This document shows positions 1-6,146 of a stretch of DNA of 20,785 nucleotides, piece by piece; position 1 is the stretch's first letter; every line of letters starts with the position of its first letter. A program made the position numbers and the translations under genes. Location: the IMG/VR virus record IMGVR_UViG_3300007771_000036, positions 1 to 20,785 of that record. One strand, 5' to 3'. The notes below the pieces were generated by a model. The model was not told the DNA's origin and ran no database searches. It was given only the letters and a program-made list of their open reading frames with translations. The stretch is from a virus.

Positions 1-140
1 AAGGGGAAGCGCTGAGGCACGCGATCATGGGCGGTCCCCCCACTTTCTTTCCCTTATTTCCCTTTGTCACTTGCGCGCAAGTATTAGAGGGATATGTATT
101 GAGTGTGGGGGGGATGAACCTTCCCCGAAAGGAGCACAGC
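1..140 (+). promoter_or_regulatory. Leader of the + strand small-gene operon
   Basis: This stretch holds no convincing gene. It contains a pyrimidine-rich tract at about 42-66 with the 8-base direct repeat TTTCCCTT (48-55 and 57-64), a 14-base perfect palindrome at 69-82, and a run of seven G at 107-113. TTGTCA at 64-69 resembles a -35 box but has no good -10 at the right distance; TTGCGC (71-76) with TATGTA (93-98) is a weak alternative. A promoter with an operator is likely by position, but the exact start cannot be fixed from sequence. Confidence 0.35.
69..82. promoter_or_regulatory. 14-bp perfect palindrome, candidate operator
   Basis: ACTTGCGCGCAAGT is a perfect inverted repeat lying 58 bases before the first + strand start codon, in the only sizeable non-coding stretch on that side. 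This is the usual form of a binding site for a dimeric repressor or activator. No regulator for it is identified in the window, although the ribbon-helix-helix protein at 987-1487 is one conceivable candidate. Confidence 0.35.
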
Positions 141-332
141 ATGACCACCCTTACCGCCCTCCGCGCCCTCTGCATCACCGCCGGAATCACCCCCCCAATG
201 ATCGCGGCGACAAACTCCACCATCCTGGCTTGGGTCATGACGATGGACCGCAACGCGGACCCGGGCAGCATGGACCGCGAAGAGCTGATCGCCGTGGCCC
301 TCTGCATCATCGGTGATGGGGGTGAGGCATGA
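141..332 (+). CDS. Small hypothetical protein, 63 aa
   Basis: I do not recognise this protein. The ATG at 141 is chosen because GGAG at 131-134 lies six bases upstream as a clear ribosome binding site; an upstream in-frame extension to 27 has no such site and runs through the leader. The N-terminal half is Thr/Ala/Ile-rich and mildly hydrophobic, and the C-terminal half is acidic (MDREEL), ending in GDGGEA. There is no signal peptide or clear transmembrane helix. It is the first of four genes in the same direction, and its TGA overlaps the next ATG (ATGA at 329-332), so the two are probably translationally coupled. Small early-type phage proteins of this kind often adjust host functions, but nothing in the sequence shows what this one does. 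Confidence 0.6.
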   Translation: MTTLTALRALCITAGITPPMIAATNSTILAWVMTMDRNADPGSMDREELIAVALCIIGDGGEA

Positions 333-619
333 AGAACCGCACCTATCCAGCCACCGGCAGGATGCGCGGCACCTGCCCCAGCTGCTGCATCGACAGCGAG
401 ACAGGCCGCACCCTTGGGACCAGTGGCCACCTCGCCCTTTGGACGGACACCGGAGGGGAGGAACGCATGGGCGACCCCGTGTGGATCTGCAACAACTGCG
501 ACCATGAGACACCCCGACGCCCGCGCCGCACCAAGGGCGAAATGGCGCTGGCCTGGGTGAGAGCGCAGCCCTCATACAAGGCCTGGAAGGAAAGCATGGA
601 TGAAGGGGGTGCAGCATGA
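329..619 (+). CDS. Small four-cysteine (zinc-ribbon-like) protein, 96 aa
   Basis: The protein has two CxxC pairs, CPSC near residues 16-19 and CNNC near residues 54-57, about 35 residues apart. This is the pattern of a small treble-clef or zinc-ribbon fold. A basic stretch (PRRPRRTKGE) follows the second pair, and the C-terminal part is probably helical, with WVRAQPSYKAWKESMDEG. Zinc binding is inferred from cysteine spacing; nucleic-acid or protein binding is possible but not shown. It overlaps the previous gene by ATGA at 329 and has an ATGA at its own end (616-619), so it sits inside a tightly coupled operon. Function unknown; I do not recognise a named family. Confidence 0.65.
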   Translation: MKNRTYPATGRMRGTCPSCCIDSETGRTLGTSGHLALWTDTGGEERMGDPVWICNNCDHETPRRPRRTKGEMALAWVRAQPSYKAWKESMDEGGAA

Positions 620-690
620 CCACCGAGACCACCCCCGGGGGTGAAAGCCCCCACCCATCCTGTACAATCAACACCCCAAGGGAGCACACC
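616..690 (+). other. Alternative N-terminal extension or leader of the 691-990 gene
   Basis: The frame of the next gene is open from an ATG at 616 that overlaps the preceding stop (ATGA), which would add 25 residues. The stretch also carries a perfect 14-base palindrome at 630-643, a G-rich/C-rich hairpin (GGGGG at 638-642 with the following CCCCC), a plausible promoter, and a strong ribosome binding site before the ATG at 691. The added residues are Thr/Pro/Ser-rich and look unlike folded protein. I therefore favour non-coding leader use, but a second, longer product by translational coupling is possible. Confidence 0.4.
641..668 (+). promoter_or_regulatory. Candidate sigma70-type promoter before the 691 gene
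   Basis: GTGAAA (641-646, four of six matches to TTGACA) and TACAAT (663-668, five of six matches to TATAAT) are separated by 16 bases. An ATG with a strong GGAG site follows at 691. The -10 box is good and the -35 box modest. The palindrome at 630-643 overlaps the -35 side, as an operator might. Confidence 0.35.
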
Positions 691-990
691 ATGAAGACCA
701 CCACCGCCACCATGGCCACCGGCGAGCGATACGATGCAGGCAAGGCCCGCGCAGTCCTCACTGACGCGGGATGGCTTGTCGCCGTCAGCGCCAGTGAACG
801 CCGCAAGTACATCGCCCGAGGCCGCAAGGGTGACGCACGGATGCGCCGCGAGGTTGATGCAGCCCACGCCACTGCTGTGGCAGAAGTTGAGGCCGCCCTT
901 GGGGTGCCCTATGCCGAGACCACCGCGGCCATGATCTCAGCCGGTGAACTGGTGGTGGGTCGCGATGTCGTGGCCACCTTCAGCGCATGA
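691..990 (+). CDS. Small hypothetical protein, 99 aa
   Basis: I do not recognise this protein. The ATG at 691 is preferred over the in-frame ATG at 616 because GGGAGCAC at 680-687 is a strong ribosome binding site at ideal spacing. The protein begins with a Thr-rich MKTTTATMATGE. A basic middle follows (ASERRKYIARGRKGDARMRR), then a helix rich in Ala and Glu (AAHATAVAEVEAALG) and a short C-terminal segment ending VVATFSA. The basic and helical character could suit nucleic-acid binding, but this is only a guess. The stop overlaps the next start (ATGA at 987-990), so it is coupled to the regulator-like gene downstream. Confidence 0.6.
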   Translation: MKTTTATMATGERYDAGKARAVLTDAGWLVAVSASERRKYIARGRKGDARMRREVDAAHATAVAEVEAALGVPYAETTAAMISAGELVVGRDVVATFSA

Positions 991-1487
991 CCGCCACCGA
1001 TGACCGCGCCGTAGCCTTCCGCATCCTCACCGATGCGGGGGCCGATGGCCTCACCGATGAAGAGATCGCGGGCCGGTGCTCGCTCACCCACAAGGCCGCA
1101 CAAGCTCGACGAACTGAGCTGGTGCGCGCCGGTGTGGTCACCCTCCACCCTGACAAGCGGGCAGCCACCTCTGGCTGGGCGGCCAAGGTGTGGCACGTGG
1201 TCCACCTGCGCGATGCCGACGGGATGCAGGGGTGCGCCTGCGCCTGTGGCCACATCACCCCGGTGGCCAATTGGGATTGGGGCGCGATCATGTGCCCCGG
1301 CTGTGGCGACGAAGTGCCCAGCCCACTGGCACCAGGCCGGCGTGGAAGGCTGGCCAGAGCTGTGGACCCCAGCACCGTGGAGCTGCGTATGTATGTCACC
1401 CCGGGTGAGGCCGCGGACATCAAGGCCAGAGCTGCGGATCGTGGCCAGTCAATCAGCGCCTTCCTGCGGATCGCTGCGCTCGGCTGA
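987..1487 (+). CDS. Predicted DNA-binding protein: winged-helix-like, cysteine cluster, ribbon-helix-helix
   Basis: This 166-residue protein shows three parts. Residues about 5-75 read as a winged helix-turn-helix: a helix (RAVAFRILTDAG), then LTDEEIAGRCSLTHKAAQARR as helix-turn-helix, then a wing-like strand pair ending KVWHV. Residues about 83-106 contain C83, C85, C87, H89 and CPGC (C103, C106), a likely zinc-binding ribbon. Residues 131-166 follow the ribbon-helix-helix pattern seen in MobC/NikA-type and Arc-type proteins: a strand (VELRMYVT), a helix (EAADIKARAADRG), then SISAFLRIAALG. Two DNA-binding folds around a zinc element suggest a transcription regulator or DNA-recognition protein. 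The domains are called from pattern only. It is the last gene of the + operon and ends exactly where the convergent late operon ends. Confidence 0.6.
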   Translation: MTATDDRAVAFRILTDAGADGLTDEEIAGRCSLTHKAAQARRTELVRAGVVTLHPDKRAATSGWAAKVWHVVHLRDADGMQGCACACGHITPVANWDWGAIMCPGCGDEVPSPLAPGRRGRLARAVDPSTVELRMYVTPGEAADIKARAADRGQSISAFLRIAALG

Positions 1488-1499
1488 CTACCGGCAGCG
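1472..1499. terminator. Inverted repeat spanning the two convergent stop codons
   Basis: CGCTGC at 1472-1477 pairs with GCAGCG at 1494-1499, and CGG at 1481-1483 pairs with CCG at 1491-1493, with a three-base bulge on one arm. The repeat encloses both stop codons, TGA of the + gene (1485-1487) and TAG of the - gene (1488-1490). There is no T-tract on either side, so it is at best a weak or factor-assisted bidirectional terminator. The junction has no intergenic space at all. Confidence 0.3.
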
Positions 1500-1763
1500 G
1501 GCCCCGGTGGCCTGACAGATGGCGGCCACATTCGCGGCCATCACCTGCTGATCCTTGGTGGTGGCCAGCTGGCTTGCCTCCAGTTTGTCCAGGCGGTCAG
1601 CCGCCACAGGGTGGGCACCTTCAGCCTGATGGCTAGACATTTCGGTGCGCATCTCGCGCATCTCAGATCCAAGGTGCCGCACCTGCATGTAAATACCCCC
1701 AGCTGCAAAGACGGTAGGCACCACCGTCAGGAGCATCTTCAGCCAGTCAGATCGATCACTCAT
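1488..1763 (-). CDS. Small membrane protein with N-terminal anchor and helical tail, 91 aa (lysis cassette)
   Basis: After MSDRSD comes one hydrophobic stretch (about residues 7-26, LLTVVPTVFAAGGIYMQ) that fits a single N-terminal transmembrane helix. A charged, probably coiled-coil segment follows (MREMRTEMSSHQAEG, then ADRLDKLEASQLATTKDQQV), with two cysteines near the end. This layout is that of inner-membrane spanins (Rz type) and of small hemolysin XhlA-like phage proteins, where the helical part spans or reaches into the periplasm. It is the last gene of the late operon and starts inside the previous gene with an 8-base overlap (ATGAGTGA). A role in the final lysis step is inferred from layout and position, not from a recognised family signature. 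Confidence 0.6.
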   Translation of the reverse strand: MSDRSDWLKMLLTVVPTVFAAGGIYMQVRHLGSEMREMRTEMSSHQAEGAHPVAADRLDKLEASQLATTKDQQVMAANVAAICQATGARCR

Positions 1764-2175
1764 TTGTCACCCCGTTCAGCGCCCAAACCGTGGCCACGAT
1801 GGCCGCAGCACCCAGCCCCATGCCTGCTCCAAACTGGATGCCGGGCTGCTCAAAGAAAGGGGGTGGGGTATTCAGCCGTTCAAGCTCGGCTTGGGTCCAG
1901 TTTAACCCAAATTGCAGCTGCGCGGTGTCCACCAGGTAGCGGGCTTCCAGCAGGTCAGCCCACGCGGAAAGCGCCAGGTGGTCGGCATAGTCACTGACGG
2001 GCAGCGCAATGAAAGCGCAGCGCCCGGTGAGGCCATCGCGGATGGTCTCAGGAATCATCTGCCCTTCGTCCACGCCCACGATCGCAGGGCACTGGGTGGG
2101 GTGGATGTCGGCAGGCTCAGGCCTGGCGGGTGGGTCATCGGCCAGGGCACTGGCCACCAGCAGCAGGGTGATCAT
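1756..2175 (-). CDS. Exported protein with C-terminal membrane anchor, 139 aa (lysis cassette)
   Basis: The protein starts with a short signal peptide (MITLLLVASALA, likely cut before DDPP). It has a periplasmic part with two cysteines (TQCPAIVG and TGRCAFIAL) that could form a disulfide. A helical segment around residues 62-100 follows (DHLALSAWADLLEARYLVD), then a Pro-rich turn (NTPPPFFEQPG). A glycine/alanine-rich hydrophobic stretch ends the protein (about residues 113-133), probably a transmembrane helix. The topology is signal peptide, periplasmic helix, membrane anchor. It lies among lysis genes and overlaps both neighbours (ATGA at 2172-2175). A spanin-like or lysis-accessory role is a reasonable inference; no lipobox is visible, so it is not a classic outer-membrane spanin. 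Confidence 0.6.
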   Translation of the reverse strand: MITLLLVASALADDPPARPEPADIHPTQCPAIVGVDEGQMIPETIRDGLTGRCAFIALPVSDYADHLALSAWADLLEARYLVDTAQLQFGLNWTQAELERLNTPPPFFEQPGIQFGAGMGLGAAAIVATVWALNGVTNE

Positions 2176-2438
2176 GGCCGCAGCTTCTTTGCCACGCGGC
2201 CAAGCTCGGCCAGGTCAGCTGCCGGCGTATCACTGCCCAAAGCCTCATCAATGGCCGCGAGCTCCCGCTCAGCCTGGGCCGCGGCCATGCCCGCGGCGAT
2301 GTCAGCCACACCGCTGGATGGTGGTGGGGTGGCCGGCCTCTGCTTTGCCCGGCGCGCCTTTGGCCGGCACCAGCCCAGCAGAGCAGAAGCCACCGCGAGG
2401 ATGACCGCTGCTCCACAGGCGAGCTGGGCCGAGACCAT
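2172..2438 (-). CDS. Small membrane protein with basic segment, 88 aa (lysis cassette)
   Basis: The start at 2438 is chosen because it forms an ATGA overlap with the preceding gene's stop; a longer frame to 2573 is only a shadow of that gene. Residues about 2-23 (MVSAQLACGAAVILAVASALL) form one transmembrane helix. It is followed by GWCRPKARRAKQRP, so by the positive-inside rule the C-terminal part should be cytoplasmic. The remainder is a Pro/Ser linker and an Ala/Glu-rich helix (AAAQAERELAAIDEALG). The cysteine after the helix is preceded by LGW, which is a poor lipobox, so a lipoprotein is unlikely. The function is unknown; holin partner or antiholin are possible from position only. Confidence 0.55.
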   Translation of the reverse strand: MVSAQLACGAAVILAVASALLGWCRPKARRAKQRPATPPPSSGVADIAAGMAAAQAERELAAIDEALGSDTPAADLAELGRVAKKLRP

Positions 2439-2638
2439 CAAGCGTTGCCGCTCTTTAGGGCGCTCATCATCTTGGGGACAGCCTCGCCCGCGATGAAGGC
2501 CAGGCTGAGCATTAGCCAGGTCTCTGCGTCGATCCGGCCCACCATTAGAAGGCCGGTGCCGGTGGACCAGCACAAGAGGCGCCGGTAGCTGATGCGGCTG
2601 GTGGCATCAAAGAATGTGCTGAGCATTTTGGTCATCAT
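2438..2638 (-). CDS. Putative holin, 66 aa
   Basis: This short protein has two hydrophobic segments, about residues 21-34 (LLCWSTGTGLLMVG) and 41-54 (WLMLSLAFIAGEAV), with a charged turn RIDAET between them. A basic N-terminal region (SRISYRR) precedes them and a short lysine-containing tail follows. Two-helix hairpins of this size directly downstream of an endolysin are typical of class II phage holins, which collect in the inner membrane and open it at the programmed lysis time. The start overlaps the endolysin stop (ATGA at 2635-2638). The call rests on size, topology and position; there is no sequence signature that proves holin activity. Confidence 0.6.
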   Translation of the reverse strand: MMTKMLSTFFDATSRISYRRLLCWSTGTGLLMVGRIDAETWLMLSLAFIAGEAVPKMMSALKSGNA

Positions 2639-3099
2639 GTGATCCTCACGTATCCATTGGTTTTGTCCCAGCTCATCGCCTGCCGGCTCTTGCCGACGGC
2701 GCGCCAGGGTTCGCCCAGACTCAGGTGGATCCAGGTCGGGCGGTCAGCGGTGATGCCCTCAAGAATGAGCTGGCCATAGGGCAAGTCACTCCTGCGCACC
2801 CAATCAAAAACGCGTAGGTGGGGCACCCCCACCACGTAGAAGTCAGCGGCCTCACCCTTCACGTGCTGGCTAAATTGCGATGACGATCCACCCACCGCCG
2901 TGTTCAGGGCAGCACACCGAAAGCCACTGGTCACAATGACCGGAGACCGGAAGCGGTCGCGGATGGCTTGCAGCAGGGTGGCCGTGGCCTGCATGGCGTT
3001 GATGTGCTTGTGGCCCTCGGTCCAGTTTTCATCCAGGTAGGCCCGGTGGCCTGTCCGCACGAATTCTGCATAGGTGAAGTTGGGTGCCAGCTGGGTCAT
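2635..3099 (-). CDS. Endolysin: M15-family D,D-peptidase, 154 aa
   Basis: This is a peptidoglycan-cutting zinc peptidase of the M15 (D-Ala-D-Ala carboxypeptidase-like, M15_3) group, used to degrade the cell wall at lysis. SGFRC at residues 58-62 and SQHVKGEAADF at 77-87 give the family's SxHxxGxAxD pattern, with probable zinc ligands H79 and D86. WIHLS near 123-127 supplies the third ligand, H125. There is no signal peptide, so it should need the holin to reach the wall. The length matches a single-domain enzyme with no separate binding domain. The start at 3099 is preferred over an upstream in-frame start at 3123 because it makes an ATGA overlap with the previous gene. Holin-like and membrane genes follow at once. 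Confidence 0.88.
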   Translation of the reverse strand: MTQLAPNFTYAEFVRTGHRAYLDENWTEGHKHINAMQATATLLQAIRDRFRSPVIVTSGFRCAALNTAVGGSSSQFSQHVKGEAADFYVVGVPHLRVFDWVRRSDLPYGQLILEGITADRPTWIHLSLGEPWRAVGKSRQAMSWDKTNGYVRIT

Positions 3100-3329
3100 C
3101 AGGCCACCGGGGGTGGGGTCCACCCGGCGGCTGTGGCCACCTCTTCCACGGTGGACATCTCCACCCCCGCACTGTCTGCGATCGTGTGGGAGCTGAGCCT
3201 GTCAGGGCTTTCAATGGTGCACTCGGCGGTGCCCTCATCGTGGATGCAGATGCCGAAGTGGGGGCCATCATCGTCTGTGATGAGGGCCACGGTTTGCGCC
3301 ATGAAGGCCTGTGCTTCTTCTTGTGTCAT
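3099..3329 (-). CDS. Small acidic hypothetical protein, 76 aa
   Basis: I do not recognise this protein. It begins with a helix (MTQEEAQAFMAQTVALI), then a DDDG turn and short strands around a HFGICIHDEGTAECTIE segment with two cysteines. It ends in a helix (MSTVEEVATAAGWTPPPVA). It is acidic, with no signal peptide or membrane segment. It lies between the appendage gene and the endolysin, two bases after the former and overlapping the latter by ATGA. It could be a small virion, tail or lysis-control protein; nothing visible decides. Confidence 0.6.
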   Translation of the reverse strand: MTQEEAQAFMAQTVALITDDDGPHFGICIHDEGTAECTIESPDRLSSHTIADSAGVEMSTVEEVATAAGWTPPPVA

Positions 3330-3331
3330 GG

Positions 3332-4168
3332 TCAGATCCCGAAGTCGGTTTCGGTGGCTTCTGTGCTCACCATGTAGTGAGCCTTAAACTTGATCGTGGT
3401 GTTGGTGGACGATTGGGACTGTCTTCCAATTTGAATCACCATCTTCAGATCGGAGATCACCAGGTTGCCCGCGGTCGCGTGGTAGATCGTGCGGAGCTTC
3501 GTGCCCGCGCCGATGGGGACAGGTCGCCACAGCGAGATCACGGCGGTGGTAATATTCGCACCTACCTTGCAGACCTCGACGACGATGGTGTTGGCCTCGC
3601 CCTCGTTTGCGTTGATGAAGCCAGACTGGCTGCCACCGGCGCTGCCCTTCTTCACGCCATAGCGGACATCGGGCTGCATCAGGCCGCTTCCGTTGTTGGG
3701 CTTGTCATTGACCAGGCCGCCATAGGCGTAGCGGCCCACGTTGATGTCGGCGAGCTGGGTGCCATCGCCGCAATCACCGATACCGACATAGACCAGATCG
3801 TCTTCATCGCCGGTGCCAAAATCCGTGATCTCGAGCTTCAGCCAGATCTTCCAGGTGTTGAGATAGGCAAGGCTCTCGGGGAGTGGAAAATGCCAGTAAT
3901 CCCCCACGCCCACAAGGTTGCGGTTCTTCATGCTTCCCGAGTCATCAACGCCCCATGTCGCATGGTGCGAGATCGTCCACTCGGTGCCGTCATCAGCTTG
4001 CGAAAGGATCACATTTCCGGGGGCAGGTAGGCCCGAGTTGGTTCGCACCACGTGGGTGGCATCGGACAGGGCCAGATAGGTCCAGCCATTTTCCAGGCCC
4101 TTGTCAGCACCACCGCCACCGCCTCCCCCCACGCCGGGCCGCTTTCCGCGGTACATCGTGCGGCGCAT
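3332..4168 (-). CDS. Putative tail appendage / virion surface protein, 278 aa
   Basis: The protein opens with a basic segment (MRRTMYRGKRPGV) and a run of seven glycines, then a beta-rich body of about 250 residues with many aromatic and Asp/Gly/Asn turns (for example WTISHHATWGVDDSG, YVGIGDCGDG and FINANEGEANT). It ends in beta-strand-like sequence (TTIKFKAHYMVSTEATETDF). A flexible glycine hinge joining a short anchor to a beta-sandwich body is common in phage tail-tip, fibre and head-decoration proteins, and the body could be a carbohydrate-binding jelly roll. Its place after the tail hub and before lysis supports a tail appendage. Start: GAGGAG ribosome binding site, with the ATG sharing one base with the previous TAA. 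The specific role is unproven. Confidence 0.55.
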   Translation of the reverse strand: MRRTMYRGKRPGVGGGGGGGADKGLENGWTYLALSDATHVVRTNSGLPAPGNVILSQADDGTEWTISHHATWGVDDSGSMKNRNLVGVGDYWHFPLPESLAYLNTWKIWLKLEITDFGTGDEDDLVYVGIGDCGDGTQLADINVGRYAYGGLVNDKPNNGSGLMQPDVRYGVKKGSAGGSQSGFINANEGEANTIVVEVCKVGANITTAVISLWRPVPIGAGTKLRTIYHATAGNLVISDLKMVIQIGRQSQSSTNTTIKFKAHYMVSTEATETDFGI

Positions 4169-4491
4169 TATCCGATCTCCTCGACCAAGATTTCCACCGT
4201 CGTGCCGGCCACCGCGGCGGCCAACAAGATCTCAGTGCGGGCCTGGCCGGTGGATCGCCCGTGCATCTGGATGGTCACCCAGGTGTCAGCGGCCACGGTG
4301 CCATAGTGGGTGCCAAGTGGATCGCCGTCAGCGCCGGTAAAGGTGAAGGTGCCCGCGTTGGTGGCAAAGCGGAAGCTGACCACCTCAGATCCAGGTGGCA
4401 GATCGACGCGGTTTAGCGATGAGCTCCCGCCGGCCAGGGCTGCGCGGTGGACGTGGGGAAAGGCATTTGTGGTGGAAAGGTCAATGGCCAT
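4168..4491 (-). CDS. Small beta-rich virion protein candidate, 107 aa
   Basis: The protein is rich in Thr, Ala, Gly and Val with alternating hydrophobic residues (VVSFRFATNAGTFTFTGADG, then WVTIQMHG and TTVEILVEEIG). This suggests a compact beta-sandwich. There is no signal peptide or membrane segment. It lies between the tail hub gene, 11 bases upstream, and the glycine-hinged appendage gene, whose start overlaps its stop by one base (TAATG). A small tail-tip or appendage component is the likeliest role. I do not recognise a named family. Confidence 0.55.
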   Translation of the reverse strand: MAIDLSTTNAFPHVHRAALAGGSSSLNRVDLPPGSEVVSFRFATNAGTFTFTGADGDPLGTHYGTVAADTWVTIQMHGRSTGQARTEILLAAAVAGTTVEILVEEIG

Positions 4492-4502
4492 GGTGGTCCT
4501 CT

Positions 4503-6146
4503 TCAGGTGGCCCGCAAATCGCGGGTGATGTCGTCGTCAATCAAAAGCGTGAAAGCCCACCCCGCGCCGGTCCATGCCTTTTCAAGCACGGTGGCCAGCT
4601 GGGTGGTGATGAAGAGATCGTCATCCGTGAGGGTGAGCAGATCGCCCACGGTGAGCCACCCCCATTCCACGCCACCCACATAGGGCAGGGTGCGGGGGAT
4701 GAAGGCCCGGCTGCGGCTCCACCAGTCAAGCACCTGGGCGGCTGTGCTGGTGTCATAGACCACATCGGTATCGGTCACTTCTGACGCGGTGCCGTACCGG
4801 CTTGCGCTGGCCTTCACGTACAGGTTCGTGGAACTTTGCGCGTCATCGGCGTTCAGCGTCGGTGACAGCTCCAGATACCGCAGGGCCTCATTTTCGCCTG
4901 CGTCTTTGGCGTAGTCCAAAACAAAGTGGTTCACCACATCGCCCGGGTGGCGCTCGTAAGTCACCGGCCCGGTGCGCTGAAAGCCTGGGCCAGCCACCAC
5001 CGCCTGGGTGTGCATCACCCGGGGCTCGCGATCGTAGTGCACTGGCCACAGCCCATCAGGGCCAGGCAGCACGCTGATCGGAAGCAGCTTCAACAGGTTG
5101 TCCTCCAGCCACTCCCATGGGCTGGCGTCGGGATCGTTGATGTAGGTGGACACCTTGAAGGAATCGAGGGCACCACCCAGGGCGGCCCATCGGCCATGGT
5201 CAACGGCCAAGCTGGACCTGGTGAGCATGAAGCGGCACACATCGCCAGCGTGGGTGAGCACCTGATCAGCCTTAAATGGCGATGCCTTGCCGCCGGCCTG
5301 GTGCCAGCCCACCCAGAACTCATCAGAAAGCCGATCGATCACTGAGGCCGCGGACACGTCCACGGTGGCCGTGACTACCTCCATTACGTCTTGCTCTTCC
5401 ACCACGCTGAAGACTTCGCTGGCGCCATCCTTGTCAAAGACGGTGACTTCAGTGGCGGCCACAGGATGTCCAGCCACCAGCAGCTTGTCAGCCAGCTTGC
5501 CCCGGATGCCAAGCGCGGGCAGTGAGTAGTCCAGCACATAGGCGGGGGATCCTCCACATGTGGCGCTGTCCCCATCTGCATCCACGTACTTGCCCGGGGT
5601 GCCGATGATCAGCGGGTAGGCCTTGCCCTCGGAGTAGGACGGGAAAGCACCCCAGGTGAGCTGATTGATCCGGTGGCTTGGATTGAGCACCAGGCCCGCG
5701 TCATCAAATGGGGCTTGCTCCAAGCTGAAGGCAGCCCAGCCCACCGGCTTGTCTGGTGCTCCATACTGCGGCTGTGTGAGCCTGCCGGTCAGGAGCTGCT
5801 GCCGCTGTTCATAGGTCTGCTGAATGACCCCGCCCACCTCCAGCACCATGGCCAGGTCACCCGATGCCGCGCCCATGTCATGGCCCTTGGCGATCTGCTG
5901 TGCCACGTTGATGGGGAAGATGAGATCAAGGCTGGCCGTCTGGCCCTGGGGTGTGGTGGTCAGCCGATCGAGGGCTTCGGAATAGTCGAGATCTTCAAGG
6001 CCACCGTGAAAGGGCAGGGCCCCGTCATCCGAAGGGAGCACCACCGGCTTGGAGCTGAAGCGGTACACCGTGCCCGCCCATGTGATCTCTAGCAGCCAGA
6101 TGGGGGTGGCCCCCAGAAGCTCTTGGCGATTGAAGATCCTGGCCAT
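4503..6146 (-). CDS. Putative tail hub / tail-tip protein, 547 aa
   Basis: The protein has features of a hub at the end of a tail. Its N-terminal part recalls baseplate and tip proteins that bind the tube end (PIWLLEITWAGTVYRFSSKP). A middle region is built of repeated strand-turn units, and residues about 290-380 include WEWLEDNLLKLLPISVLPG and DGLWPVHY. The C-terminal part has LPYVGGVEWGWLTVGDLLTL and DDLFITTQLATVLEKAW, a pattern seen in hub proteins where a strand reading GDxxxL precedes a variable-depth turn. Such proteins close the tube and guide DNA or peptidoglycan-degrading parts. It overlaps the Asp-box protein gene by ATGA. The call is by pattern and order; the exact family is not certain. 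Confidence 0.55.
   Translation of the reverse strand: MARIFNRQELLGATPIWLLEITWAGTVYRFSSKPVVLPSDDGALPFHGGLEDLDYSEALDRLTTTPQGQTASLDLIFPINVAQQIAKGHDMGAASGDLAMVLEVGGVIQQTYEQRQQLLTGRLTQPQYGAPDKPVGWAAFSLEQAPFDDAGLVLNPSHRINQLTWGAFPSYSEGKAYPLIIGTPGKYVDADGDSATCGGSPAYVLDYSLPALGIRGKLADKLLVAGHPVAATEVTVFDKDGASEVFSVVEEQDVMEVVTATVDVSAASVIDRLSDEFWVGWHQAGGKASPFKADQVLTHAGDVCRFMLTRSSLAVDHGRWAALGGALDSFKVSTYINDPDASPWEWLEDNLLKLLPISVLPGPDGLWPVHYDREPRVMHTQAVVAGPGFQRTGPVTYERHPGDVVNHFVLDYAKDAGENEALRYLELSPTLNADDAQSSTNLYVKASASRYGTASEVTDTDVVYDTSTAAQVLDWWSRSRAFIPRTLPYVGGVEWGWLTVGDLLTLTDDDLFITTQLATVLEKAWTGAGWAFTLLIDDDITRDLRAT

Noticed and set aside
27-332. Longer 101-residue version of the first + strand protein, starting upstream of 141
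   Set aside because: The added part has no ribosome binding site and runs through the leader palindrome and G-run, while the ATG at 141 has a clear GGAG site six bases upstream.
84-872. 262-residue open frame on the - strand under the + strand operon
   Set aside because: It is Ser/Arg/Pro-rich shadow sequence antisense to four genes with ribosome binding sites and ATGA overlaps.
2172-2573. 133-residue extended form of the small membrane protein
   Set aside because: The first 45 residues are a shifted-frame shadow of the holin-like gene; the ATGA start at 2438 fits the operon.
3311-4030. 239-residue + strand open frame opposite the appendage gene
   Set aside because: It is antisense to a gene with a strong GAGGAG ribosome binding site, and its sequence has no recognisable protein features.
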